Source: Blasia pusilla (Eukaryota > Marchantiophyta > Marchantiopsida > Blasiales). From it: a stretch of 64,000 bases of DNA. The position numbers were made by a program, and so were the translations under genes. Of this stretch, positions 31,601 to 42,637 are shown piece by piece (the first letter of the stretch is position 1; each line of letters begins with the position of its first letter). The stretch is from the NCBI GenBank assembly GCA_050084515.1, contig CM114272.1:25668001-25732000 (forward strand), read 5' to 3'. The notes under the pieces were generated by a model. The model made no database searches and was not told the origin of the DNA. It worked only from the letters and a program-made list of their open reading frames with translations.

Positions 31601-34600
31601 GGACCCCAGACTCATGGTGCAATTCCTGTTGATGGATTGATAGGGCCTACACTCATGCCTGCTCCTGCGTTCCCATGGTGGTCGAGCCCTGGGCCACTTA
31701 AGACTGCCCAGCTGCCACTCCCGCTGCCTCCTCAGGCTCTGACCCTGTCAGTTGTGAGTAGAATAAAAAATGGCATAGGTGGATGGCGTGGCACAGTCAC
31801 TGGTGCTGCAGCGGCTGCTACAGGTAGGGCTGCTAATGTTTCTGGGGCTGTTGCCGCAGTCTTCCATGATGGAGGGAATCATAATCTTGAATTAGAGTTG
31901 GGGAATGGGTGCTTGAAGGAGCAGCTTTGGGTGCTCTCTCCTTCAGGTAATCTCATCAGGTACTTGCTTCGCCCATCGGCTGGATTAGAGGTAGGGTATA
32001 ACAGCAATAGTGTGGCCACAATAAATACTATGAACTCTGGGAGTCCTGGTCAGACACAGGAGTTGCGGTTGTTGATTGAACCAGTGGAGAAGTGGGATGT
32101 TTCTCGCAGACCCAATTGGGTAGAGCGAGAAGAGAGAGTGGACTGTCATGCAGGGCCAGGAGTTGGGTATGAGGAGGGTCTTTTGTGTGCTACTGGTGGT
32201 CAGTGGAGTGGATTAGGAGGTGGTGGAAATGGAATATCAGCGAAGGAAGGCATGTCTGTTGAGGAGATGCAGCGTTGGTTCATGTCTAATGCTGAAGTCC
32301 AAATGCACAATCAAGCCCGGCCTTTGCCAATCTGGGCGAAATCAAAGGTGCTCCTGTTTTTATTGCTTGAAAGGTTGTCTGACTTGTCAACTTTGGTTGA
32401 AAATAATCGAATTGTGGGATTTGCATGTATACTGTGTTTATCCATACCTTTGTCATTTTTGAATCAGAATGGTACGGTGTATTATACCAAAAGGATTTGT
32501 CTTTTGAGATACTCCCTCAGCCACAAGGTTGAATGGTACTGTATACTGTATCCTTAGGATGTGTCGTTTTTTGACACCTCCTGGAATGTCTTTTGAGTTT
32601 TGCAGGTGTACTTTCACATTATGCTACCTAAGGAAGCAGAGATGGAAGGAATTCCAGATGCAGATAACATTGGGGGTGAGACAGAAATTGAAAGAATACC
32701 AACCCGTGTGGTGGAGGTGCGAAGGAAGGACTTGGTCCCTGTGATTGAGAGGCTTCAGGTCTTCACAAAAGTTCAGGGTGCTAGGTAATAGAAAGAACTT
32801 ACGTGATTTTATTTAGCCCTCGTCATGATCAAAGATAATCTTTTTCCTTGCAACTTTCATCTGTAGATTTAAGGTGGTGTCAATTTCTGGCGTTTTGCTA
32901 GCCATAGATGTCTACCTCTTGGTTCTTTCTTGAGTGACTGTACATTAGGCTGCACACTCACATTCTGGATGAGTGATGGAGCACATCTAGCTCTCCATGA
33001 AGGGGATGGGTTTTTTCCTTGTTCTTAAGAAGTTTGTAATCACCGTTGCTCGAAGGAACCCATTGCCTTCAGGCTCGGGGACTGTAAGCAAGTGAGAAAA
33101 CAGAAGGAGAAAACTTTGAACAAAAAATTTCAAACCATGGACATATTTAGATTCCATTGAATAAGTCACTGAAAAATGTTCTACTTACTTGGTGGGATTA
33201 GGTGTTGTGTCAGCTGGAGTACTGAAGATTGATCCTCTTGCAGATGAAGTCACTCATATGTAATTTTATTTAGTAAATTAGGTCGCATAAGGAAAGTTGA
33301 TGGGCTAGCTTGTTCGTGAAAGATATGGTTTGCACACTTATTGTAAATGGAGTTTTTTTATCATTCAGACAACTCAGCAGCAATACATCCACAAATATGT
33401 CTTCAAATCCACATATTTAACCAAATGTCCGAAAATGTTTAATACCCTATGTAGTGCATTGCATCTAAAGGAGGCTCACACTGTTACATAACATAAGCTA
33501 ATCCTGCTATAATCGACGGCATGCCATCACAAGTTTAGCGCTATTCTTTTTGCTGCTTTGTTGTAAAGACAGACCTTCCTTGTTAGCTGGTTTCAAAAAT
33601 TGCTTCCCAGTGGTCATCCAAGCAGTTTCTCCTCATGAATGAAAGCTTATAAGCCACGAGGAGTGTTGTTTAGTAAAGGTTTCTTTGATTAATTTGCACA
33701 TATCTCGAAGGATTGGTTTACTCTCTGCATGTTATGCGGAAGTATGTCTTCCAATTGTTTGCAAGAACAAAGTGCAATCCTTTCTCCTCCATTGAGTGAA
33801 CACATGAGTTGGGATTAATTTCGTCAAATAAGAACTTCTGCTAAATTTTGACCTAACTGGATGTGGATTGGTTCATGGCGGTGTGTAGAGAGATGGGGTC
33901 AGAGAGTATACCAGCGGTTTCAGGCCTGCAAATGCAGCTGCTTGTGGATGATGGTCTTCAAGAGGGTGTTAGTGGTACAGGTATAGGTGGAACACACATT
34001 CATCGTACAAGCAGTGGGAGCAGTTTTGGTTCTGAAGGAGGTCTGCCTGGAGGAACCATGAATGGTTTCAATCACAATTACCCAGGTTTATTATCAATAC
34101 TCATTCACTATAGGAAGCCACCTTTTTGTTTTTTTCCCTGCTGGATAATTGAAAAGTGAGTTGTCTTCTCAGCGTTTCAACTTGGATTTACAAATAGACA
34201 CCTTGACCCTAATGTAAAACAAAATGTCATACTGTTTGAACATCGGTCGTATTTTTGGCTCATCAGATGTTCTCTTTGGAGGATAGTACGGTTGGAGAAT
34301 GTGAGGATACTGGATTGTCCTTACGTCTTGTATCTCTTTGCAAAGACAGCATTATGAATGGGAGATCTAGTCTATGGTGTTGATTGTCTGTTTTCCATGA
34401 GACCAACCTTGGCTTTCATAGAAATCACCTGCGCTTGGTGTTGCAGACAGCTTGAGTTTGTTGATGAGATTCTTGATTTTCTTTCTGTACCATGCGTTGG
34501 TGTGACAGATTTTCCCGAAATCTCTGTGGCAGGATCTCCATCATCTTTTGAGCTATCTCCTACCTACTTCCATCATTCCCAGCAGGGTGGTGGAGCTCCT

Positions 34601-35469
34601 TCAGCTTTTGGAAGAACTGCTTTGCAAGGACCACTGCTGAACTCCAGGCAAATGAGTGCAGATTATTTTAATCCAAATTTCTCATCTGAAGCAGCAAACA
34701 CAATTAGATCAGAAGCTGGCACTCTTGTCATTGGCTCCCCTCCAATTGGAATGCCGCGCCTTTCACAAAAAGATGTTCGCCTTACCCCTGAATATAGTTC
34801 CCCGAATAGAAAAAGTGACTTAGAAAGTGGAATCATGGCTGAATATGACCATTCGCTGAGAACAAGTGTACAAGGTGGACATGACTCGGAAAGTTTGAAT
34901 CGAGGAGCACTCATCTCCTCGGAGTTTCCAGCAGAGTCCAAGAACTTTGGTCCAGAAATGAAGGCAGATTCTGGTCAAGTCAATGCAGTGAAGGGGCAGA
35001 TTATTCCATTATTCGATCAGATGGGGATGGAAGACATGGGAAATCATCAGTCTGAAGACAGTCCCGTTCCGTCAGGTCATCAACCCTGGGATTTGGAACT
35101 AGATAGTACTGGAGAGGAACCACTTATTCGCCTGTCACATGGAGGTCTTTCTACTCATGACTCAGATGAGGGGCCTAATTTCATGTTTGGGCATAAGAGG
35201 CATGAAGCTGGCCAAGCAGAGGGTGGGGAGGGGACTAACATGCAAGAAAAGAAAGTTGCAGGAGATGCAGAGAGTGCAGGTGTTCACAGTAAGAGTGAGG
35301 ATAACGAAGGTGGATTTCCCGGAGATGATGTTTGGGAGGGAGCTATGTTTCCTTTTTGTGAGGAAGGTAATTGTCGCTGGCTCATAAGTAGTATGGACTG
35401 GGTGTGGGTATTTTATTTTTTGCTTGCAAACCTTTCATATTTCACCAATTCAGCACAGGTTTTGGTTGA
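28672..35469 (+). CDS. ATG18g/h-like PROPPIN with BCAS3 domain
   Basis: A seven-blade WD40-like protein that in plants binds phosphoinositides and acts in autophagosome formation. Exons: 28,672-28,869; 29,614-30,087; 30,299-30,748; 30,984-31,229; 31,496-32,347; 32,606-32,784; 33,889 to 34,085 or 34,155; 34,447-35,366; 35,459-35,469. The start MKNDANIHARSPRG and the joins DDRQREQ|VQWAGFDKLE and YAGM|VIVRDFVSK match the plant family as I recall it. The propeller has FRTGIYAVRCSPR, ASIYGHNLNVFRL and KLYRGLTNAVIQDISFS. LYRG stands where other PROPPINs have FRRG. After the BCAS3 region (about 32,000-32,780) comes a long acidic Ser/Gly-rich tail ending in WEGAMFPFCEEGFG. The protein is about 1,190 residues. 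The exon 7-8 join is uncertain: only the longer donor (GTGAGT at 34,156) keeps the frame. No stops or frameshifts were seen in the exons, so the gene looks functional. Confidence 0.9.
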
Positions 35470-38400
35470 TGAATTCAAACACTGGATCATGAAGTAGGGT
35501 TCTCTGAGCTGAAAAGACACCAGGAGACAGTCTGAGCTGATTGTTGTTTGTTGTGTTGTGCTGATTGTCACAGATTGCTAGGGTCTCTGCTGCCCATCCT
35601 GGTTATTGGTCAATTGGTAATTGTGATGAGCATTGGGTTACCTCATTGTACAGATATTCACTCTAAGGAGGCAGACATTTTTTCAAACCTTTTCCTTAGT
35701 ACTCGAAGCCTCTCCTTGGTGTGAAGGCCTGCTTTCAGGCTTGGTCTGAGCAGAATTCTACAAGAAACCTGTGAAGTAAACACCTTTCTGTTAGTCAGTG
35801 AGCTGGCTTTGAATGAAGTATAGTCGGGACCAGCAGGGCACCTCTATTTCAGGGTACCATCATTCACACCGAGAAGCTGACTCTGAGATAGAGTAGTCTT
35901 GAGCTCCTAGGAAAGTTAGACACACCGGCAACCCAGGGCTACTAATTTCTGCCTGAGGTGAACAATACATGGGTACCTGGGTTTCTTTGTGAGAGCTGGA
36001 ATGATATACATACATATCCATGCTAGTGAGGATCCACCTTCTGTGGTTCTTACAGGGAAGTTCACATTGACAGAAGGTAGTGTGGTATTTCAAAATTATA
36101 GCGAGGAATAAGCTGGAGTGGAGGGTTCGCTCAAGTCATATCTCCAGAACGAATAATACCCATGATTGGAAGTCGAAATGAACTGTTGTCCCGTGAATTT
36201 ACACCCATGAGCCAAAATAGATGGTCCCAAGACACTTGTAAACCCTTTCTCTTTATATTCTTGTACATATGTGTATAAAACCCATTGTGAGGTCCTGCAC
36301 TTGGTTGACTGAGGCACTTAGCAAAGGATCCCAAGGATCCTTGTTCGTCAGCTGGAATACTCAGTTCTTTCCGCCTCCTCAAATGTGTATGGTTGGTCTT
36401 CCTTGTCGATGTAAATGGTTGCTTACACATAGTTAGCCTAGGTAACCTACGTCCTTGGTTTAACTGAACCATGTTTCCATAGAACCTCGGAGTTTCTACC
36501 TTACGTGTATTTGTAAGAATCCATTGGTTCCCTTCGTCGTAGAAGAGGGAAAGGAAAAGAAAAAAAAGGTGGGGAGGGATTGTTTGGGGTGGATGTTCAT
36601 CTTTTTGTATTGAGCTGGGAAGCAGTTGCCCAGCAATCATGATTATCAATCTGCTCACTTTGAACCAGACTGAAACTCGAAGTGATGTAGGGTGGGAATT
36701 GAATGATACACAGTCTTCTCTTTCACCAGTCATTCAGTCATTACGACTTAGATCTAGTTGGAACTTATTCACAGAAGGACTTTTAGTTATGGGAGCTAAC
36801 CATGTCGAAACATTCATCTTGGACTAGTACTGGAGTAAGTTTGTGGATGTGGTGGACTTCACCTTATATTGGAAGCTGGAAATTCTTATTGGGAAGATAT
36901 ACCTAACTGTACCGTATGTGTGAATTTTGGTGTAGGGAGTTCTCTTTTGGGTTTAAGTATTTGACGATATGTTTCACTGTCAGTCTGAAGTATTGTGGAT
37001 TGGTCCATGGAAATTCATATGTTTGTCTAGTAGATGGTTCTGTCTGGTTGGTGGGATCTTATTTTCAGTAGTTTAAGAGCTCAGGTACTTGTAATAAGGA
37101 GAAGTGAGATTTTTATCGTAGATCACTTCAGTCCACAGTGTCTAGATGCCCAAAGTGCCCAGATGAAGATTGAAACGAAATTGTGATACTGTCACTCTAG
37201 CAGCAGAGTCTGTGTACCTGGATATATGCTCTCAAGAAAACTGAGCGGATTTGGAGCAAGGAGTAAATGTTCTAGAGAAGTTTTCCCTCATGAAAAAGAA
37301 ATTAGAAAACAATTTTGAGGTGGGAAGAAAAAGTAAGTCTATTCCTACATGATACCGAGAGGAGCTTTGGCTTGTGATTTCTGAGCTGGGATTCCAACTG
37401 GGGAAAGAAAGGGTCATTTATGTGGTATCCTCCTCTTGTTACCAAGCGTTTATATTTGGAGAGATGGTTTACCATTTGAGGTTCTTTCTCCACTATGAGA
37501 GATGTCTCCTGAATCTTGAGAAGATTTGGAGAGGTTTGCTCTATTTATAATGGGATGTGGTGCACTCAATGCCTGTTTTGTTCACGTCCACCCAACCAGC
37601 AAGCAGTATTGGGACTCGTTGGTCTTAGCACACAACAGGTGACATTAGGCAATGTCGACAGGGTCTTTGTTTTTACTGAAACATAGCCTCATCTACACTG
37701 CCGTGATCACTGAGATTCTTCATCATTCTCACTCGCACATTCAGACCAAGACAATGTCCGTTGTCGTTGGCTACGTCTTTGCATATATTGCAGTTCTCTC
37801 TATGTTTGGAATGCTGTTTGGATAATGTGTCAATGTTGTAGCGCATAATATATGACGCTTCAGGACACTTCACCTTCACTTCGATATCGCTTTCACTCAT
37901 CCAGGTCTGGACTTGTACTTGCTATAGATATTGAAGATGTTCATCGTCATTGGACCTAGAGCAAATGAAGGTCTGCGTGTGTGGAAGACTCGTTCACAAA
38001 TTTGTGTCATGGTACGTCAAACTTTTTTGGGGAATACAATTCGTCAAGACAAAGCACTGCGAATAAGAGCAAGCTTCGAATCAGCGTCTTGATCTGCCGT
38101 TAGGCCACTTTACCTCGAATATTAAGGCTTCAACGGTTTCAAATCTAAAGCAATCATTAGCTGCATCATTAAGAAAAATAAATTATCTATTGTGTTTCCA
38201 CTACTTGAAACCATAGCTCTTGTGGTTTTTGTCAATTATACACCTGTGTTCAAGAGCAATGATCCAACTTGTGGCAAGAGGTTACTATACTTTAATTCCT
38301 TTCATTTATTAAAGTGAGTTGAATCGACTGATGAAATACGTTTCAATTTTAAGTTATGTAAGTACTCGAGACAGTTTGGAGGTAATCACATTGTAAACCA

Positions 38401-38500
38401 TAATGACACTGACACGATCCGAAGTGATGGCAAGAGTTCCCTAATCAGTTTGGACCAAACTCCTGTCAATAACCATACAGGAAGATATTCATACTTGAGA
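35470..38500. other. 3' region of ATG18-like gene and intergenic DNA
   Basis: The first few hundred bases are probably the 3' untranslated region. Beyond it I recognise no gene. A 200-codon frame on the minus strand (36,131-36,733) has no motif, is compositionally irregular and overlaps a likely transcribed 3' flank, so I leave it out. From 38,200 the sequence becomes AT-rich and merges into the old non-LTR element. Confidence 0.45.
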
Positions 38501-39323
38501 AAGTATAAAATATGGTAGAGATTGTACTTTAGGAAATAAACTATGATAGTTTCAAATGTGGGGAAACTTTTAGTTCTAAATGATGAACGAATTTTACTCA
38601 AGTTTTTGGAGTGTTTGGACCTCTTGTTGAAAAATTCAATATGCTCATGGAAACAGAAATACAGTTCCAAAAATATTTCACTCTATAAATGGTTAAATGG
38701 GCTTCTTTAAATGGATCTCAAGAATTCTCTTTGTTTTCTCAATGTTTTGAGAAAACCTTGAGAAAACAAATTTGACAAATGGCCCATGATGATGATGAAA
38801 AGTGTAGTGTCTTCGATACAAAGTTTATGACAAAACACATTTAGCCACATCTATTGCAAGGCTCTATGGGGAAAAAGTCTACGTACGCAGCCTTGGTTAA
38901 GTCGGTGGACTTAAGTCTATCACATGGAGGGACATGTCTATTTCAATTTTTATGCATGATAAGATGGAGAAGTCCATAAGGGTCCATAAGGGTCCGTAGG
39001 TCCATAAGGGTCAAAGCGGATTCAAAGAAAAGTTGATGGTAATGTTTGTGCTACGGTTATGTCCATTTCTAGGCAAGCTTGATCCCTTTTTCACAAACAC
39101 GAATTTCCTTTAGTATGCTCATATCTTCTTCTTGGTGTCTTCAGTTTACATCCTTGCTTTCTCCTTAATTATTCATTCAAGTGTATCTAATCTTGTTGTG
39201 ATTGTCTTGACAAAATAGTATTTTCCATAGAAATTGGATTTTCTAGTATATATTATTTTTAGTATTTTAATCTATGGGTTTTTTTTTAATTCCACTAATG
39301 TCTCCCTTTCTTTAGCAACATTT
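38501..39323 (+). mobile_element. Decayed non-LTR retroelement, copy B (left part)
   Basis: By-eye alignment links TTTTTGGAGTGTTTGGACCT (38,609-38,628) with the corresponding leader part of copy A near 1,340-1,370. Later AT-rich text also parallels 1,440-1,740. A short tandem GTCCATAAGG repeat (38,971-39,010) lies within. The element continues after the copia insertion at 58,304. No coding frame survives in this part. Confidence 0.45.
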
Positions 39324-39699
39324 TGTGAGAAAATAGAATGTGCTAAAATCACTTAAATATGTTACAAATCTTGGAGATACAAAGTGGCCTAGTTCGTCCA
39401 TGCACTCACAGAAGAGTTTCGATGGAACCTGAACATGAAGATAACTTGACATACGAGAATGTGCAACTACTACAGCTCCCGAGTATTTCACTACTTGGGA
39501 AACTAGGGTTTTTAACCTATTTTTCTTCATTTCTATTTCTAGAAATTTTTTGAATAAAATACAGGGTTATATAATTCTAGTTACGCTACTCCATAAACCA
39601 CCTATGTCATATTAGTATGACTCCTCCGAAGTCTAATTCTGAATCATCAATCTAGGCTTCTCCTCATATAAGGGGGTCGATCATATTAATGGTGTTGAG
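39324..39699 (-). repeat. Copia element 1, 3' LTR (376 bp)
   Basis: Starts TGTGAGAAAATAG on the plus strand and ends GAGAGAGTGAACA, next to a purine tract (minus strand GAGGGGGGA). It matches 57,849-58,303 along its length except for a stretch of about 75 bp present only in the other LTR. Confidence 0.85.
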
Positions 39700-39967
39700 A
39701 GAGTGAACATCCCCCCTCAATATCCACTCTCATGTGGACTACTGTCTTGAACCGATGCCATGACCCTTCAGATGTCGTTGAAGCTAATCGTTGTTCTCAA
39801 GGCTTTGATGAAAATATCCGCACGCTTATCCTCTATTGGTCAATAGAATAACTTCAAAACCACTCTCTCGATCAACTCACGAAAAAAATGAAACTGAATT
39901 TCTATATGCTTTGTAAGAGCATGAAACATAGGATTATTGCTATGGCAACTCTGATTGTCACACCACA

Positions 39968-40658
39968 TTACAATAGCACTTTTTGGTGCCATACTGCTTC
40001 ATAAGAAGCATAACAATCCGCCTTGCACTCTGCCTCGATAGAAGAAAGAGCCACCGAAGATTGCTTCTTGCTGATCCATGACATCACACTTGATCCTACC
40101 AAGAAACAATAACCCGAAACACATCCCCGAGAATCTGAGTCTCCTGCCCAATCCGAGTCACAAAAGGCTATTATTTCCGTCCCTGCTTCATAGGTGATGT
40201 CGTACTCGATAGTGCCTTTGATGTACTTCAACACTGGCATCCTTGCCTTCCAATGATGGTAAAGCTAATGTCTGGTCTCATATTGAACAAAATATCAAAC
40301 TGCCCAAAAGCTTTCTTTACAACTTTTCATCTACCAATGGTGAAACATCCTCCATTGAGAGTTTCAACTCTATCTCCATTGGCGAGACCACTACCTTACA
40401 CTCGGTCATCCCGAATCTAGCATACTTTTGCTGAGAGAGAAAAATAGAATCTAACTGTTGCCAAATCTCCAAGCCTATAAAGTAGTGCAAAAGACTTAAA
40501 TGTGACATTTCAAACTCATATTTCAATACTTCCTTCATTTCCTCTCTTTTCTTATTGTGGTCTTCTATGATGATGAGATCATCCACATAAAGGACAATCA
40601 ACATATACACCTCATCTTCGCAAAATATATACAATTTTTCTTTCAAAAGACTCTTGAT
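39968..40658 (-). pseudogene. Copia element 1 RT C-terminus and RNase H
   Basis: From 40,658 to 40,317 the minus strand reads KSLLKEKLYIFCEDEVYM and then the catalytic LYVDDLIII, the YVDD box of copia reverse transcriptase, followed by HYFIGLEIWQ. After a frameshift, 40,240-39,968 gives the RNase H part with DSDWAGDSDSRGC, SWISKKQSSVALSS and EAECKADCYA. RT upstream of KSLL is gone: copia element 2 begins exactly there at 40,659. The fragment is inactive. Confidence 0.85.
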
Positions 40659-40964
40659 TATTGAAGATTGAGTTACCGTCAAGCTCATGAGATACATGAA
40701 CTGCTACATTTGGTACTCACACGAAGTAGGGAAGCTTAATCTTGGTTAGTCAGTCAAGCTCGATTATCTTAACTAGGGTTAATTAATCACAGTTAGTCTA
40801 ACTCGAGACTAAGGTTAGGGTTAGGGTTGTTTGTACATACCCTATATAATTGAGAAGGGGACCAACCTCCACTCATTCTCTCATTGCAAATTTCGTTCTC
40901 CATGGTGGTGTGTGTGTGTTAGAGCCGTTTTCCACCAATTATGCTTGTTTAGCAGTTTTTCACA
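40659..40964 (+). repeat. Copia element 2, 5' LTR
   Basis: Starts TATTGAAGATTGAGTTAC and ends CAGTTTTTCACA. It has a TATA-like CCCTATATAATT followed by the presumed transcription start, and a short GGTTAGGGTTAGGGTT tract. The first base T-A instead of T-G is shared by both LTRs, so the terminal dinucleotide is TA...CA. Confidence 0.9.
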
Positions 40965-40982
40965 TGGTATTAGAGCGATAGG
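40965..40982 (+). other. Copia element 2 primer-binding site
   Basis: TGGTATTAGAGCGATAGG lies directly at the LTR edge. It is complementary to the 3' end of plant initiator methionine tRNA with one or two changes from the usual TGGTATCAGAGC. It primes minus-strand DNA synthesis. Confidence 0.85.
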
Positions 40983-41483
40983 AGAACATCACTAGAAATT
41001 CTTGGTGTTTGAGGAGAAAAGAGAGGAAAAAGAAGGCACAATTTCAGTTTCGGAGAGGGAAGTTTTATTGAGAGCTCAGTCAGTGCAGATTTCAGGTGGA
41101 ACTTTGATGGTGATAAAACTTTGGAGGCATTTTTAAAGGCTTTTCTGGTCGATCTAGCCATCTCAGTCCGCAGCAGCTACAATAGTGCCGAAGTTTGGTT
41201 TCAGTCACCTTATAGAGCTCATCGAGAGCTTTCCAACTCACCCAAAATTGCTCAATTCTGACATTCTGAGCTCATGTAGTAGCAATTTCAGTGTAGGAAA
41301 GTACAATTAGTGAAGAAAAGTTGTGCAGTTTACTCTCTATAGGCCAATTTCGATTAGTTCTCTGTGTAGAAGTGATCTATGCTTCAATTGGAGTAGTAGA
41401 AAGCCTGAAATTACATTTTTGTGAATGAATTCGTTCGTCATGGAGTATTCCTATGCAGCAATCACAATGTCTAGAAGTTTCGC
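40983..41483 (+). other. Copia element 2 untranslated leader
   Basis: About 500 bp between primer site and gag. I see no coding frame with a motif. It probably holds packaging and dimerisation signals, but I cannot point to them. Confidence 0.5.
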
Positions 41484-42529
41484 ATGAAACAATTTCTCAT
41501 GGGTCAAGAACTATGGGAGCTTGTCACAGATGATGAGGCCAAGCCAAAAGGTGACTCAAAAGACTTGAATGTTTGCTCCTGGAACAAACGCGCAAGGCAA
41601 GTAATCCATTACATTTTAATAACGATCACTTCGTCAATGATAAGTCACATTCAAGATGTTGATAGTTCGAAGGAGGACTAGGATGCATTGGAAAAGTTGT
41701 TCCAGACATCTACAAAGGCCAAAAAGCTTCAATTGAAACAGAAATTGAACAAAGTGAGGAAAGGATCGCAGAGCATCAATGATTATATTTTGACTATCAG
41801 ACATATTGTTGATCAGTTGAATAGTATTGGAGTGACAGTAGAAGATAATGATGTGATTTTGTTCACTCTTCAAGGCCTTCCAAAGGATTACAAGTCCTTT
41901 GAGACCTCCATATCCTGTGAGAGAGAAGTATCCAACCTTTCAAGAGTTAGTCCCTCTGTTAATCAGTGAAGAGATGCGCCTAGTAGGCAGCGGTAGCTCT
42001 TCTAGTGTGCAAGAGAGCACGCTATTTGCAGGTTATGAATCAAACAGAGGCAGAGGTCGTGGAAGAAACTTCCATGGTCGTGGTGGATCTGATTTTGTTC
42101 ACTCTTCAAGGCCTTCCAAAGGATTACAAGTCCTTTGAGACCTCTATCTCTGTGAGAGAGAAGTATCCAACCTTTCAAGAGTTAGTCGCTCTGTTAATCA
42201 GTGAAGAGATGCGCCTAGTAGGCAGCGGTAGCTCGTCTAGTCTGCAAGAGAGCACGCTATTTGTAGGTTATGGATCAAACAGAGGCAGAGGTCGTGGAAG
42301 AAACTTCCGTGGTCGTGGTGGATATCAAGCATATGGAGAAAGAGACACTCAATATAATGTCACTCAATCAACTACAAACGAGTTTCAGACACAATCACAA
42401 GGTGGTGATAGTGGAAACCATTGGGGTCGAGGTCAGCAACACAGGGTCCTTGGATCTTGCAATTACTGTGGGATAAAGGATCACTATGCAAAGTTTTACT
42501 TCAAGAAGAAGGCAGATATGAGAACATGA
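41484..42529 (+). pseudogene. Copia element 2 gag, with internal tandem duplication
   Basis: Encodes the nucleocapsid precursor. Visible parts are LWELVTDDEAKPKGDSKDLN, KLQLKQKLNKVRKG...INDYI (UBN2-type gag), an RGRGRGRNF basic stretch and a CCHC-like knuckle CNYCGIKDHYAKF in which the last Cys is replaced. About 236 bp (41,855-42,090) is repeated directly at 42,091-42,323, so the LTLQGLPKDYKSFETSIS segment and the RG-rich segment occur twice. The duplication is not a multiple of three and contributes to the frame breaks. Confidence 0.85.
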
Positions 42530-42637
42530 GCCTTACAACAACAAAACTATGTGGAGCAACAACACCAAGAGCAGTACCAAGAACAACAACATTCACAAAC
42601 GGAGCATCTCTTGGTTATGACTCATCATATGTGAGCA

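Noticed and set aside
36131-36733. A 200-codon open frame on the minus strand downstream of the ATG18-like gene
   Set aside because: No recognisable motif, uneven composition, and it lies antisense to the probable 3' flank of the expressed gene; long open frames arise by chance in such DNA.
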